From DAOUVR01 sp034430535 (GTDB taxonomy: Bacteria > Chloroflexota > Dehalococcoidia > E44-bin15): a stretch of DNA of 64,000 nt. Made by a program: the position numbers and the translations under genes. The stretch lies in the NCBI GenBank assembly GCA_964443325.1, contig CAYUCL010000002.1, forward strand, positions 129,873-193,872, given 5' to 3'. The notes beneath the pieces are model-generated. The model did no database searches. It saw nothing but the letters and a program-made list of their open reading frames with translations, and had not been told where the DNA came from. Shown here in pieces: positions 32,620 through 42,227 of this stretch; position 1 is the stretch's first letter; every line of letters begins with the position of its first letter.

Positions 32620-34227
32620 ATGGCAAAACAACTGGCTTATAGTGAAAATGCAAGGGCACATTTAAAAATGGGGATGGATGCTCTGGCCGATGCGGTCAAG
32701 ATTACCCTGGGACCAAAAGGGCGGAACGTAGTACTGGACAAAAAATTCGGCCCCCCTACCATAACCAATGACGGCGTCACCATCGCCAAGGAGATCGAAC
32801 TGGAGGAACCATTCGAGAACATTGGGGCTCAACTTATAAAGGAGGTGGCAACCAAGACTAATGATATCGCTGGCGATGGCACTACTACCGCCACCGTGCT
32901 CGCCCAAGCGATGCTCCACGAGGGAATGAAGAATGTCGCTGCTGGGGCAAACCCCATGGCATTAAAAAGGGGCATTCATAATGCAACCAACGTTGTCATC
33001 GAGGAACTCAAGAAGATATCAACTCCGGTAACCACACGTGAGCAGGTATCCCAGGTCGCCGCTATCTCGGCGGCCGATGAGGAGATCGGCAATATCATAG
33101 CCGAGGTTATGGACAAGGTGGGCAAGGATGGCGTGATCACCGTAGAGGAAGGTAAGGGGATACAATTTGAAACGGAGTATGTAGAGGGGATGAAGATCGA
33201 CAGAGGTTACATCTCCCCATACTTCGTCACCAATCCAGAGAGAATGGAGACAGAACTGGAGGATCCCTACATTTTGCTTACCGATAAGAAGATATCCGCT
33301 GTTGCCGACCTTCTGCCACTACTGGAGAAGGTGCTTCAAGTTTCAAAGAACATTCTTATCATCGGTGAGGATGTTGATGGAGAGGCGCTGGCTACCTTGG
33401 TAGTCAATAAGCTGAGGGGCACCCTCAACTGCCTAACGGTTAAGGCACCAGGCTTTGGCGATCGCAGAAAGGCAATGCTTGAGGATATGGCCATCCTCAC
33501 CGGGGGTACAGTGATTACCGAGGAGATGGGGCGAAAGCTCGATTCAGCCACAATTGAGGATCTCGGCAGAGCAAGAAAGGCGGTGGCTACCAAGGAGGAT
33601 ACCACCATCATCGAGGGCAAGGGCTCAGATGAAGCCATTCAGTCGAGGATAAAGCAGATAAAGGCCCAAATAGAGGATAGCACATCCGAATTTGATAAAG
33701 AGAAGCTGCAGGAGCGCTTGGCAAAGCTCGCCGGCGGCGTTGCCGTTCTTAAGGTGGGGGCCGCCACCGAGGTCGAACTTAAGGAGAAGAAACATCGCGT
33801 CGAGGATGCCCTCTCCGCTACCAGGGCTGCTGTGGAGGAGGGGATCGTTGCCGGCGGTGGGGTCGCCTTCATTAATGTCCTCCACAGTCTGAACAAGATA
33901 AAGGCCTCTGGTGATGAAGCAACCGGGGTTAACATTGTCAGAAACGCCCTCGTTGAGCCGCTGAAGTTGATCGCTATCAACGCCGGGCGAGAGGGCTCTG
34001 TGGTAGTCGAGAAGGTGAGAAAGAGCAAGCCAGGCATTGGCTACGACGCCCTGAGAGACGACTTCGCTGACATGCAGAAGCGGGGTATCATCGACCCGGC
34101 CAAGGTGACAATAGCCGGGCTAGAAAATGCAGCGAGCGTCGCCGCTATGGTGATCACCACCGAGTCGCTGATCGCCGACATCCCAGAAAAGGAAAAGGCG
34201 GCAATGCCCCCAATGCCAGAGTACTAG
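32620..34227 (+). CDS. groEL: Chaperonin GroEL
   Basis: A 535-residue 60 kDa chaperonin. ATP-binding blocks are LGPKGRNVVLD and NDGVTIAKEIEL followed by AGDGTTTATVLAQAM. The family signature AAVEEGIVAGGGVAFINVL is near residue 405. The protein ends AAMPPMPEY and lacks the Gly-Gly-Met repeat tail found in many bacterial GroELs. It follows groES with a GGGAGGAG ribosome site. Confidence 0.98.
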   Translation: MAKQLAYSENARAHLKMGMDALADAVKITLGPKGRNVVLDKKFGPPTITNDGVTIAKEIELEEPFENIGAQLIKEVATKTNDIAGDGTTTATVLAQAMLHEGMKNVAAGANPMALKRGIHNATNVVIEELKKISTPVTTREQVSQVAAISAADEEIGNIIAEVMDKVGKDGVITVEEGKGIQFETEYVEGMKIDRGYISPYFVTNPERMETELEDPYILLTDKKISAVADLLPLLEKVLQVSKNILIIGEDVDGEALATLVVNKLRGTLNCLTVKAPGFGDRRKAMLEDMAILTGGTVITEEMGRKLDSATIEDLGRARKAVATKEDTTIIEGKGSDEAIQSRIKQIKAQIEDSTSEFDKEKLQERLAKLAGGVAVLKVGAATEVELKEKKHRVEDALSATRAAVEEGIVAGGGVAFINVLHSLNKIKASGDEATGVNIVRNALVEPLKLIAINAGREGSVVVEKVRKSKPGIGYDALRDDFADMQKRGIIDPAKVTIAGLENAASVAAMVITTESLIADIPEKEKAAMPPMPEY

Positions 34228-34255
34228 TGCTCGAAAAAAGCTAGCCCTGAAATTG

Positions 34256-34285
34256 GCAGCCATGGTTTCCTAGAGCCATGGCTGC
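34256..34285 (+). terminator. Hairpin after groEL
   Basis: GCAGCCATGG (34256-34265) pairs exactly with CCATGGCTGC (34276-34285) around a ten-base loop, 28 bases after the groEL stop. Only a short T-containing stretch follows, so it is a plausible but weak intrinsic terminator. Confidence 0.6.
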
Positions 34286-34334
34286 TATTCTCCACAAGAT
34301 TGTTGGGTAATGCATAGGATGATGAGGTGAAGGG

Positions 34335-35444
34335 ATGCGTATTGCCCAAATAGCACCATTGGAGATGAGAGTGCCCCCTATTGCATATGGGGGTATCGAG
34401 CTAGTGGCTAGCCTGCTCACCGAGGAACTGGTGAGGAGGGGACATGATGTAACCCTCTTTGCCAGTGGCGATTCGGTGACAGCGGCGAAGCTTCAATCTG
34501 TTTGCCCCTGTTTTCTTCGGGGCTCTAATAGAGATAGAGAAATCCTAAATATAATCAACTTCGTTTCTTGTCTGGAACAAGCGGAAAGGTTCGACATCAT
34601 CCACAACCATACCGATTTTGAAGGTCTAGCCACAGCAGGTCTGGTGAAGACGCCAGTCCTTACAACTTTTCATAACAGATTGAAGGGTGACCAGCTCACC
34701 CTTTTCTCTGCCTACAAAGGATACTATAATACCATCAGCAGATCGGCCAAGGATTTACTACCCGAGAAGAAGGGGTATGTAGGGGTAATATATAATGCGA
34801 TCGACTGTAAATCCTACCCCTTTAATGGCAAACAAGGAGACTATCTTCTTTCCCTGAGCCGTATAAGCGAAGAGAAGGGCATTCACATCGCCGTCGAGGT
34901 AGCAAAGCGGCTAAAGCGAAGGCTTATCATCGCTGGCAATATTGACACCATAGATGAGCAGTATTCCTCGCAAAGAATAATGCCGCAGGTCGATGGCGAT
35001 ATTGTTCAATTCTTCGGGGAGGCAGATTACCAGCAGAAGAAGAAGCTATTCGCCAACGCCTTGTGCTTCCTTATGCCTATAACCTGGCCCGAGCCCTTCG
35101 GCTTGGTCATGGTGGAAGCTATGGCCTGCGGAACCCCGGTCATCGCCTTCAACATGGGCTCAGCGCCAGAGGTCGTTCTTCATGGTGAGACGGGCTTCAT
35201 CGTGGAGGATATAGATGAAATGGCGGAGGCAGTGGGGGATATAAGCTGTATCGACCGCAGGGCTTGCCGTGAGCATGTGGAGCGAAACTTCGATGTCCCG
35301 CGAATGGCGACAGACTATCTCGATGTCTATGGGCGGATACTTGAGTTGGAGACTGAGGAAAAGTATCCAACCATCAATTTGACTCACCACGCAGAACAAA
35401 TTGCCACCCACCAGAGCACGATACTTCTCGGAGAGTCCAAATAG
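34335..35444 (+). CDS. Glycosyltransferase family 4
   Basis: A 369-residue GT-B glycosyltransferase. The N-terminal domain opens MRIAQIAPLEMRVPPIAYGG, the glycine-loop form common in GT4 enzymes, with IELVASLLTEELVRRGHDV after it. The C-terminal donor-binding block is EPFGLVMVEAMACGTPVIAF, carrying the E-x7-E motif. It should use a nucleotide sugar. Its 3' end abuts the glucosidase gene, so the two probably act on the same glucan or glucoside. The acceptor is unknown. Confidence 0.9.
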   Translation: MRIAQIAPLEMRVPPIAYGGIELVASLLTEELVRRGHDVTLFASGDSVTAAKLQSVCPCFLRGSNRDREILNIINFVSCLEQAERFDIIHNHTDFEGLATAGLVKTPVLTTFHNRLKGDQLTLFSAYKGYYNTISRSAKDLLPEKKGYVGVIYNAIDCKSYPFNGKQGDYLLSLSRISEEKGIHIAVEVAKRLKRRLIIAGNIDTIDEQYSSQRIMPQVDGDIVQFFGEADYQQKKKLFANALCFLMPITWPEPFGLVMVEAMACGTPVIAFNMGSAPEVVLHGETGFIVEDIDEMAEAVGDISCIDRRACREHVERNFDVPRMATDYLDVYGRILELETEEKYPTINLTHHAEQIATHQSTILLGESK

Positions 35445-35487
35445 GCGGCAAGCGCGATCTCAAAAAACTAAGCAGAGGGGCTCACTT

Positions 35488-37683
35488 TTGGAAAGGCACG
35501 TCCTTAAAGAGAACGATCTGACGATGGTCTCGGATAAGTGGGGGGATATGCCTCTTAGACGGCGCAGGCTCGGGCTATACTGCTGCGATACGCGGTTCCT
35601 TTCTATTCTCGAGACGACTATCGGTGGACAGCGACCGCGCCTTCTCGCTTCATCAAGCGAGGAAAACTATGTCTGCGACGTCCAAATGGCAAACCCCACT
35701 ATGCAGCTTTCTGATGGTAACACCGCCCTGGCACGTACTATTAGCATCAGGCGCAGCCGCTTCCTCAAGGATGGCCTCCATGAACGTATTAGCTTTTATA
35801 ACCACAATCCAAGCCCCTATCCTATCCAGTTCACCATCGTCTTTGGCAGCGACTTTTGCGACATCTTTGAGGTACGTGGCCGGAAAAGAGAGAGACGAGG
35901 ACAGCTTAACCCACCCCGCTTCGCTGATTCCCGTCTGACCTTAAAATACCTTGGGCTGGATGAGGTGGAGCGTAGGACAGAGATCATTTTCGAGGTCAAC
36001 CCATCAAACGTAGAGATTGATGTATGCGACGCAGAACCCGTCCTTCGTCGCCCTAGCACGTTCCTACCCAACGCTGTGGAGCCCGCGATCATGACGGTGT
36101 TGCAACCCGCTTGTGCCAAGATGACCTGGGATTTAAACCTTATGCCAGGTAAGCCTCAGTCCATCACATTTCATATCCTAACTATAGAAGGGGAGCCTAC
36201 CCCTATGGTGGGAGCCTTTGACAACGGCCTTGCTGATTTGCGCAACTCGTATCAAGATTGGCACAACCAGTGCACCAAGCTGGAAACCGATAACCAGCTA
36301 TTCAATCAGTTTCTCCACAGGAGCACACTTGACCTCCGCCTCCTCATGGATATAACTCCTGAGGGGCCGGTTCCCGCCGCAGGCATCCCCTGGTTCGCAT
36401 GTATCTTCGGTCGTGACAGCCTCATTACCTCCCTTCAGACGCTGATGCTCAATCCGCAAATAGCTGTTAGCACTTTGCGCTTTCTGGCAAAGCATCAGGG
36501 AACGAAAGTCGACCCCTGGCGAGATGAGGAGCCAGGTAGAATTCTTCACGAGATGCGCAAGGGAGAGATGGCAAGGGTGGGGGAGCTACCACACAGCGCC
36601 TATTACGGGAGCGTGGATGCTACTCCTCTTTTCCTGATATTGTTCGCTGAGACCATGAGATGGCTCGACGATGATGCACTTTACCAAGAGATCTTGCCTG
36701 CAGCTAAGAGAGCCCTGGAGTGGATGGAGCACTATGGTGACTTGGATGGCGATGGCTATTTAGAATACTTAAGCCGCTCGTCACGCGGCATCAGAGACCA
36801 GGGCTGGAAAGACAGCTATGGGGCCATAACCTACCCCGATGGCACCCCTGTTGACCCTCCGGTTGCGCTAGTTGAGGTACAGGGCTATGCCTACAAGGCG
36901 ATGAAGGAGATAGCTGTATTATTAACCCGAAAAGGTGAGATTTCCCTTGCTGCCAAGCTCGAAAAAAGGGCGGCGCTGTTGAAGGAAAGGTTTAACCGGG
37001 ATTTCTGGCTTGAGGAAAAACACACCTTCGCCCAGGCACTTGATGCCGAGAAGAAACCGGTGGAGGTGCTCACCTCAAACCCGGGGCACTGCCTCTTTTG
37101 TGACATTGTCGATGAAGAGAAGGCGAGGTACTTGGTGCTGCGCCTTACCTCAGCCGATATGGCCAGCGGTTGGGGCATCAGGACGGTGAGCAGCAGGGAA
37201 CCAACATACAATCCGATGAGCTATCAAAATGGCAGCATATGGCCCCATGACAACTCCCTCATCGTTGCCGGGATGAGCAGGTATGGCTATTCTTGGGAAG
37301 CGGAGGAGATCACTAGCCAGCTTTTCCAAGCTAGCCTGTTCTTCCCATATAGGCGTTTACCTGAGCTCTTCTGTGGTTTCAGCCACGATCGAGAGGGCTA
37401 CTCTGTGCCCGCAGAGTACCCCGTGAGCTCAAGTCCACAAGCCTGGACCGCAGGAGGCGCCACCCTCCTTTTCCAATCGATGCTTGGGCTCAAGGTCGAT
37501 GCCTTCACAAAGAGAATCTACTTGACCCCAAAGCTGCCCCCCTGGCTAAAGCAAGCCTCGATCACCGGGCTTCGTATCGGCCAGGGAACGGTAGACCTCC
37601 ATTTTGAAAGGTATGATGAGGACACTAGCTTCAAGATAACTCAGAACGAGTCTGGCATCGAGGTAGTGCTTCCCCCACATTAA
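35488..37683 (+). CDS. Glycogen-debranching-type amylo-alpha-1,6-glucosidase
   Basis: A ~731-residue enzyme. The N-terminal beta domain (GDE_N-type, including LYCCDTRFLSILE) is followed by an (alpha/alpha)6 barrel typical of GH15/GH133-like glucosidases: AGIPWFACIFGRDSLITSLQ, YLEYLSRSSRGIRDQGWKDS, and MSYQNGSIWPHDNSLI. Acidic residues in these blocks are candidate catalytic residues. I prefer the TTG start at 35488, seven bases after GAGGGG. The open frame reaches back to 35401, overlapping the glycosyltransferase. The substrate may be glycogen or a compatible glucoside. The minus-strand M16 gene overlaps its stop by four bases. Confidence 0.88.
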   Translation: MERHVLKENDLTMVSDKWGDMPLRRRRLGLYCCDTRFLSILETTIGGQRPRLLASSSEENYVCDVQMANPTMQLSDGNTALARTISIRRSRFLKDGLHERISFYNHNPSPYPIQFTIVFGSDFCDIFEVRGRKRERRGQLNPPRFADSRLTLKYLGLDEVERRTEIIFEVNPSNVEIDVCDAEPVLRRPSTFLPNAVEPAIMTVLQPACAKMTWDLNLMPGKPQSITFHILTIEGEPTPMVGAFDNGLADLRNSYQDWHNQCTKLETDNQLFNQFLHRSTLDLRLLMDITPEGPVPAAGIPWFACIFGRDSLITSLQTLMLNPQIAVSTLRFLAKHQGTKVDPWRDEEPGRILHEMRKGEMARVGELPHSAYYGSVDATPLFLILFAETMRWLDDDALYQEILPAAKRALEWMEHYGDLDGDGYLEYLSRSSRGIRDQGWKDSYGAITYPDGTPVDPPVALVEVQGYAYKAMKEIAVLLTRKGEISLAAKLEKRAALLKERFNRDFWLEEKHTFAQALDAEKKPVEVLTSNPGHCLFCDIVDEEKARYLVLRLTSADMASGWGIRTVSSREPTYNPMSYQNGSIWPHDNSLIVAGMSRYGYSWEAEEITSQLFQASLFFPYRRLPELFCGFSHDREGYSVPAEYPVSSSPQAWTAGGATLLFQSMLGLKVDAFTKRIYLTPKLPPWLKQASITGLRIGQGTVDLHFERYDEDTSFKITQNESGIEVVLPPH

Positions 37684-38942
37684 AGCTTGAGTAGTCTACG
37701 AAAGCAATGCTCCTCGGTAACAGGACCAACGACAGCCAGGTTGAGGCTTTCAGAAATCAGTAGTTGTCTCGCCACTCTTTTCAGGTCCTTGGTGGTGATA
37801 GCATCGATTATCGATACCGCTTCATCAACGGTGTAAATGCGCCTAGTTAGTATCTCCTGTCCCCCCGTCCAGCTAGCAACATTCCTGGTGTCTTCCATGC
37901 GAAGTACCAGACGCCCCTTGGCATACTCCTTTGCCTTGGATAGCTCTACCTCGGGAATGTCCTCTTTGAGGAGGTGCAACTGCTCCAAGATGGCTTGAAT
38001 AGCGCTATCGATATGCTTAGGATCAACGCCGGCATAGATGTTAATAGCCCCTGAATCGAGGAAATGCTGAACGTAGCTGTAGATGTCGTATGTAAGCCCC
38101 CTTCTCTCCCGAATCTCCAGGAACAAGCGGCTGCTCATCCCCTCTCCGAGAACCACATTCAGCATGTCCAGGTTGAAACGATCAGGGTGAAGGATGGGTA
38201 CACCGCGTATCGCTAGGCAAAGGTGAGCTTGCTCGGACTCCCTTGGCTCAATACGGAGTTGAGGCTCCTGCTGGGTATCGTCGGTGGGAAAAGGAGGCTT
38301 GGGAATACTTGTAGCCCAATCGCCCAAAGCCCCATTTACGGCTGTCAGTACGTCCTCATGGCTTATGTCGCCAGCAACGCTGACTACAGCGTTACTAGGC
38401 ACATATTGATAGCCGATATAATCCATAAGCATCCTTCGACTCAAGCCACTCACCGATTCCTTGCTCCCAATAACATCGCGTCCAAGAGGCTGGTTGGGCC
38501 ACACTACCTCATCGATAAGCATACTCACTCGGTGTTGTGGCAAATCCATACTCTCATTGAGTTCCTCTATAATGATCTGGCGTTCCCGCTCCATGTCCTT
38601 GGCATCGAATTTAGAATGCTGTAGCATGTCGACCATTAGGTCTAAAGCGAGGGGGAAATGGGGACGAGCCACCTTGCACCAGTACATGGTGAGTTCCTTA
38701 CTGGTGGCCCCATTTAATATGCCGCCCACTCCCTCAATGGCCTCTGAGATATCCTTTGATGTAGGTCGGCGCTGCGTCCCCTTGAAAAGGATGTGCTCAA
38801 TAAAGTGGGAGATACCTGCTTCCTCCGCTCTTTCGTAGACAGAGCCCGTACCGAGGAAGAAAATAATGGACACAGATCGGGTACCAGGCATAGAGCTGGT
38901 GATAATTCGCAGCCCGTTATCCAGAACGCTCTTTTGATACAT
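37680..38942 (-). CDS. M16-family zinc peptidase
   Basis: A 420-residue protease of the M16 (pitrilysin/processing peptidase) family. The inverted zinc motif HFIEH (H46, H50, with E49 as base) lies in AGISHFIEHILFKGTQRRP. The third ligand Glu should fall in the following helix. The C-terminal half (ERRGLTYDIYSY, RLVLRMEDTRNVASW) is the second, non-catalytic M16 domain. No signal peptide is seen, so it is probably cytoplasmic and degrades peptides. It is monocistronic and converges on the glucosidase gene. Confidence 0.95.
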   Translation of the reverse strand: MYQKSVLDNGLRIITSSMPGTRSVSIIFFLGTGSVYERAEEAGISHFIEHILFKGTQRRPTSKDISEAIEGVGGILNGATSKELTMYWCKVARPHFPLALDLMVDMLQHSKFDAKDMERERQIIIEELNESMDLPQHRVSMLIDEVVWPNQPLGRDVIGSKESVSGLSRRMLMDYIGYQYVPSNAVVSVAGDISHEDVLTAVNGALGDWATSIPKPPFPTDDTQQEPQLRIEPRESEQAHLCLAIRGVPILHPDRFNLDMLNVVLGEGMSSRLFLEIRERRGLTYDIYSYVQHFLDSGAINIYAGVDPKHIDSAIQAILEQLHLLKEDIPEVELSKAKEYAKGRLVLRMEDTRNVASWTGGQEILTRRIYTVDEAVSIIDAITTKDLKRVARQLLISESLNLAVVGPVTEEHCFRRLLKL

Positions 38943-39072
38943 CGTTCACTTAAGGCAAATACTAGCCACATCTCCTACCCCTGTCAACCAGCGGTTGACT
39001 TCACCCAATTCAATTGCTAATATGCTACATATAAAGTCTCCATAGGCTTAAGATGTGAAGAGGGAGGCCGAA

Positions 39073-39888
39073 TTGGAGATTGCCCCTGGAATTCATTCTA
39101 TCCCGGTGGATAAAGGCTCTTTCATGGGTTTTTTCGCACCGAATGTCTACCTGGTGGTCGATAAGTCCGATGGCGCACTTATAGACTCGGGATACGGCGA
39201 TGAGGAATCCATCAGGGCACGAATTGATTACATAAAGAGCCTCGAGTCTCACTTGCGCTATATAGTGCTCACTCATACCCACCGAGACCATATTGGTGGA
39301 GCACCGATAATCAGGGAGGAAACGGGGGCAGAGATCGTTCTCCACTCCGCTGAGCTAGAGCAGGCGACCATCCCGATGTGTAAGGCTGTGGAAGATGGTG
39401 ACAGCTTGCCCCTTAATGGCATTAAACTAGACGTGATACATACGCCGGGACACAGCCCAGGACATATATGCATCTATCTCAAGGAGCAAAAGGCTCTCTT
39501 TTCCGGGGACCAAATCTTAGGAACGGGCACTACCGCAATGAGACCACCGGAAGGTGATATGGCCATATACATCGATTCGTTGAGGAAGCTACTCAATTAT
39601 GATATTGCGATGATCTACCCGGGCCATGGCCCACCAATAAGGGAGGCTAAACGAAAGATCGAGGAGTTGATCCAGCATCGCTTGGAACGAGAGGAGCAGG
39701 TAATAGCCGGGCTGAGGCAAGGGAAGGCAACAGTGAGAGAACTGGTGGATGAGATCTACCCAGAGCTAGATAGTCGCCTTCATTTTGCAGCCGAGGGACA
39801 GATTCTCGCCCATCTCATTAAGCTGGAGCGAGAGGGAAAGGCATCCTGTCTGAGAAAAGGAGAGGATACCCACTACACCATCAATTAG
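39073..39888 (+). CDS. Metallo-beta-lactamase-fold hydrolase
   Basis: A ~270-residue MBL-fold enzyme. The metal site is THTHRDHIGG, followed by HTPGHSPGHICIY and the downstream MIYPGHGPPI His. A helical C-terminal domain (HRLEREEQVIAGLRQGKATV) follows, as in LACTB2-type proteins that act on RNA or thioesters. I favour a TTG start at 39073, five bases after GGGAGG; a GTG at 39055 without a ribosome site would add six residues. It precedes lysA by 30 bases and may share its transcript. The substrate is unknown. Confidence 0.88.
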   Translation: MEIAPGIHSIPVDKGSFMGFFAPNVYLVVDKSDGALIDSGYGDEESIRARIDYIKSLESHLRYIVLTHTHRDHIGGAPIIREETGAEIVLHSAELEQATIPMCKAVEDGDSLPLNGIKLDVIHTPGHSPGHICIYLKEQKALFSGDQILGTGTTAMRPPEGDMAIYIDSLRKLLNYDIAMIYPGHGPPIREAKRKIEELIQHRLEREEQVIAGLRQGKATVRELVDEIYPELDSRLHFAAEGQILAHLIKLEREGKASCLRKGEDTHYTIN

Positions 39889-39918
39889 CCACTGTTAAGT
39901 TACCAATGCGAGGAAGAT

Positions 39919-41220
39919 ATGCCTGGACTTTCTCTATTCCCTCCAACCACACAGATTGATAGGAAGAATCATCTCATTATTGGCGGTTGCGATGTCGTGG
40001 CTCTGGCCAGTGAGTTCGGCACACCTCTCTATGTCTTCGACGAAGCAACCCTGAGAGGCAAATGTGCTGAATACCGTGATGAGTTCGGTCGTCGCTACCC
40101 AGATAGTCTTATCATCTACGCTTGCAAAGCCTTCATCAACCGAGCTTTAGCGCAGATTTTCAGGGAAGAGGGCTTTGGGCTTGATGTTGTCTCTGGCGGG
40201 GAACTTGCCATCGCCAAATCAGTGGACTTCCCCATGGAGAAAATCCATTTCAATGGAAACAACAAGTCGCGGGAGGAGCTGGAGATGGCCATCCAGTGCG
40301 GCGTTGGTCGTATTGTGGCGGACAACTTCTATGAGCTTTCTCTGCTAAACACGGTGGCAAGGGAAGCAGGAAGTAATCAAGGGATCCTCCTCCGCCTCTC
40401 TCCTGGTGTAGACCCCCACACCCATGCCTACGTAGCCACAGGAATCGTTGACAGCAAATTCGGCTTCCCCATGACACAGGCTGAGGAGGCCATAGCTCAA
40501 TCAATGTCATACTCCAACATTGAACTCAATGGGCTTCATTTCCACATCGGCTCACAGATTCTCGATTTGGAACCATACCGAAAAGCGATTACTGGTTTGC
40601 TTCAGTTCGCCGCTGCGATGCAAGGTAAACATGGATTTAGAATCAGAGAACTCAGTATTGGGGGTGGGCTAGCTATCACTTACAGTGAGGATTCGCCGGC
40701 CCCTACAATCGCTGAGTTCGCCCAAACCATCACTTATAGTATTCTAGAAGAGGCCAAGGTGCTCAGCGTTGAGCCACCGCGCCTTGTCGTGGAGCCGGGG
40801 AGGTCGATAGTGGGACAGGCAGGGGTCGCCCTTTACACCGTGGGGGCGATAAAAGAGATCCCCGGTGTGCGCAAATATGTTTCAATTGATGGGGGCATGG
40901 CGGACAACATCCGCCCCGCCCTTTACCAAGCTGAGTATGAGGCAGTGGTGGCAGACAAGGTGGAAGACGACTCAGAGCGGGTCACCATCGCCGGAAAATT
41001 CTGCGAATCAGCAGACATCCTGATTACTGACATCGACCTTCCCAAGCTTGAACCCGGTGACATCATCGCCGTCCCGTGTTGCGGCGCCTACTGCCTCTCT
41101 ATGGCGTCAAACTACAATGCTTCGCTGATGCCAGCTATCGTGTTAGTAAAAGACGGAAAGGCGCGCCTAATTCGGCGACGTCAAAGCTATGAGGATTTGA
41201 TGAGCCACGACATTGTCTAG
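39919..41220 (+). CDS. lysA: Diaminopimelate decarboxylase
   Basis: A 433-residue PLP enzyme that makes lysine from meso-diaminopimelate. The PLP lysine is K70 in YACKAF. Further family blocks are LNGLHFHIGSQILDLEPY, SIGGGLAI, EPGRSIVGQAG, the GKFCESADILITD region and the CGAYCLSMASNYN block near the active site. It starts with ATG at 39919 after GAGGAAG. The length is typical. It lies just ahead of holB, and 14 bases separate them. Confidence 0.97.
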   Translation: MPGLSLFPPTTQIDRKNHLIIGGCDVVALASEFGTPLYVFDEATLRGKCAEYRDEFGRRYPDSLIIYACKAFINRALAQIFREEGFGLDVVSGGELAIAKSVDFPMEKIHFNGNNKSREELEMAIQCGVGRIVADNFYELSLLNTVAREAGSNQGILLRLSPGVDPHTHAYVATGIVDSKFGFPMTQAEEAIAQSMSYSNIELNGLHFHIGSQILDLEPYRKAITGLLQFAAAMQGKHGFRIRELSIGGGLAITYSEDSPAPTIAEFAQTITYSILEEAKVLSVEPPRLVVEPGRSIVGQAGVALYTVGAIKEIPGVRKYVSIDGGMADNIRPALYQAEYEAVVADKVEDDSERVTIAGKFCESADILITDIDLPKLEPGDIIAVPCCGAYCLSMASNYNASLMPAIVLVKDGKARLIRRRQSYEDLMSHDIV

Positions 41221-41234
41221 TTAGAGGAGAACCT

Positions 41235-42227
41235 ATGTGGCAGGTAGTGGGACATGAAAAAGCGGTCGGTCTTTTAGATCGGAGCCTGAAGAATGGCAAG
41301 TTGGCCCATGCCTATCTCTTCATCGGTCCACCACATGTTGGCAAGATGAGACTGGCGATAGACCTGGCCAAGGCGCTAAACTGCCTGGGCGAGGATAGGC
41401 CCTGTGGTCATTGCGCCCAATGCATAAGAATTGAAGAGCTAAAGCATGCCGATGTTCAGGTGATTGGCCTCAATGGTAGGGCGGAGATAGGCATCGATCA
41501 GATGAGGGAGATGCAGCACTCCGCTAGCCTCAAACCATTTGAGGGGAAGTATCGAGTTTTTATCGTCGATGGGGCGGAACACCTCTCGCATGAGGCCACC
41601 AACTGCCTACTTAAGACCCTAGAGGAACCGCCGTCCAATGTTCAGCTAATCTTGCTTGCCCTAAATGAGAGGGAGCTTCTGCCCACAGTGCTCTCTCGTT
41701 GCCAGAAGTTAGAGCTGAGGCCATTGCCCATTGCTACCTTCCCGAAGATATTGACTGAACGCTGGGGAATCCCCGAGGAAAAGGCGAGGGCGCTGGCAAA
41801 GCTCTCACGCGGTCGTGTTGGCTGGGCAGTCAGCGCTTTGACCGACGACCAGCTCCTCCAAGAGCGATCGGAGAGGCTGGCTTCGTTGCTACGTCTCACT
41901 AAAGAAAATCTGGCCGAACGCTTTTCTCATGCCGCTCAGCTAGCAAGCCAATTCAGCCGGGATCGACAATCCGTCTATGAGGTTCTCTCTCTATGGATTG
42001 AGTGGTGGCACGACCTGTTGTTGACCAAAGTGGGGTGTGACAATTTCATTAGCAATGTGGATCAAGAGGCAAAGCTTCACGAAGAGTCGCAGAGATATAG
42101 CTTGAAGGGAATTAAGGTATTTGTAGAGAGCCTGCAGCAGTCCATGGCGCAACTGGACCAAAGCGCTAATCCCCGTCTGGTGCTGGAGGTGCTCATGCTC
42201 AGCATGCCGAGAAGAAAGGGGGAGTGA
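41235..42227 (+). CDS. holB: DNA polymerase III delta' subunit
   Basis: A 330-residue clamp-loader subunit. P-loop GPPHVGKMRLA, a zinc-binding CGHCAQC, a DEAD-box-like region replaced by FIVDGAEHL, and sensor 1 VLSRCQKLELR identify delta'. It loads the beta clamp with the gamma/tau and delta subunits. GAGGAGA precedes the ATG. Its TGA overlaps the GTG start of ricT, a gene pairing seen in many bacteria. Confidence 0.93.
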   Translation: MWQVVGHEKAVGLLDRSLKNGKLAHAYLFIGPPHVGKMRLAIDLAKALNCLGEDRPCGHCAQCIRIEELKHADVQVIGLNGRAEIGIDQMREMQHSASLKPFEGKYRVFIVDGAEHLSHEATNCLLKTLEEPPSNVQLILLALNERELLPTVLSRCQKLELRPLPIATFPKILTERWGIPEEKARALAKLSRGRVGWAVSALTDDQLLQERSERLASLLRLTKENLAERFSHAAQLASQFSRDRQSVYEVLSLWIEWWHDLLLTKVGCDNFISNVDQEAKLHEESQRYSLKGIKVFVESLQQSMAQLDQSANPRLVLEVLMLSMPRRKGE

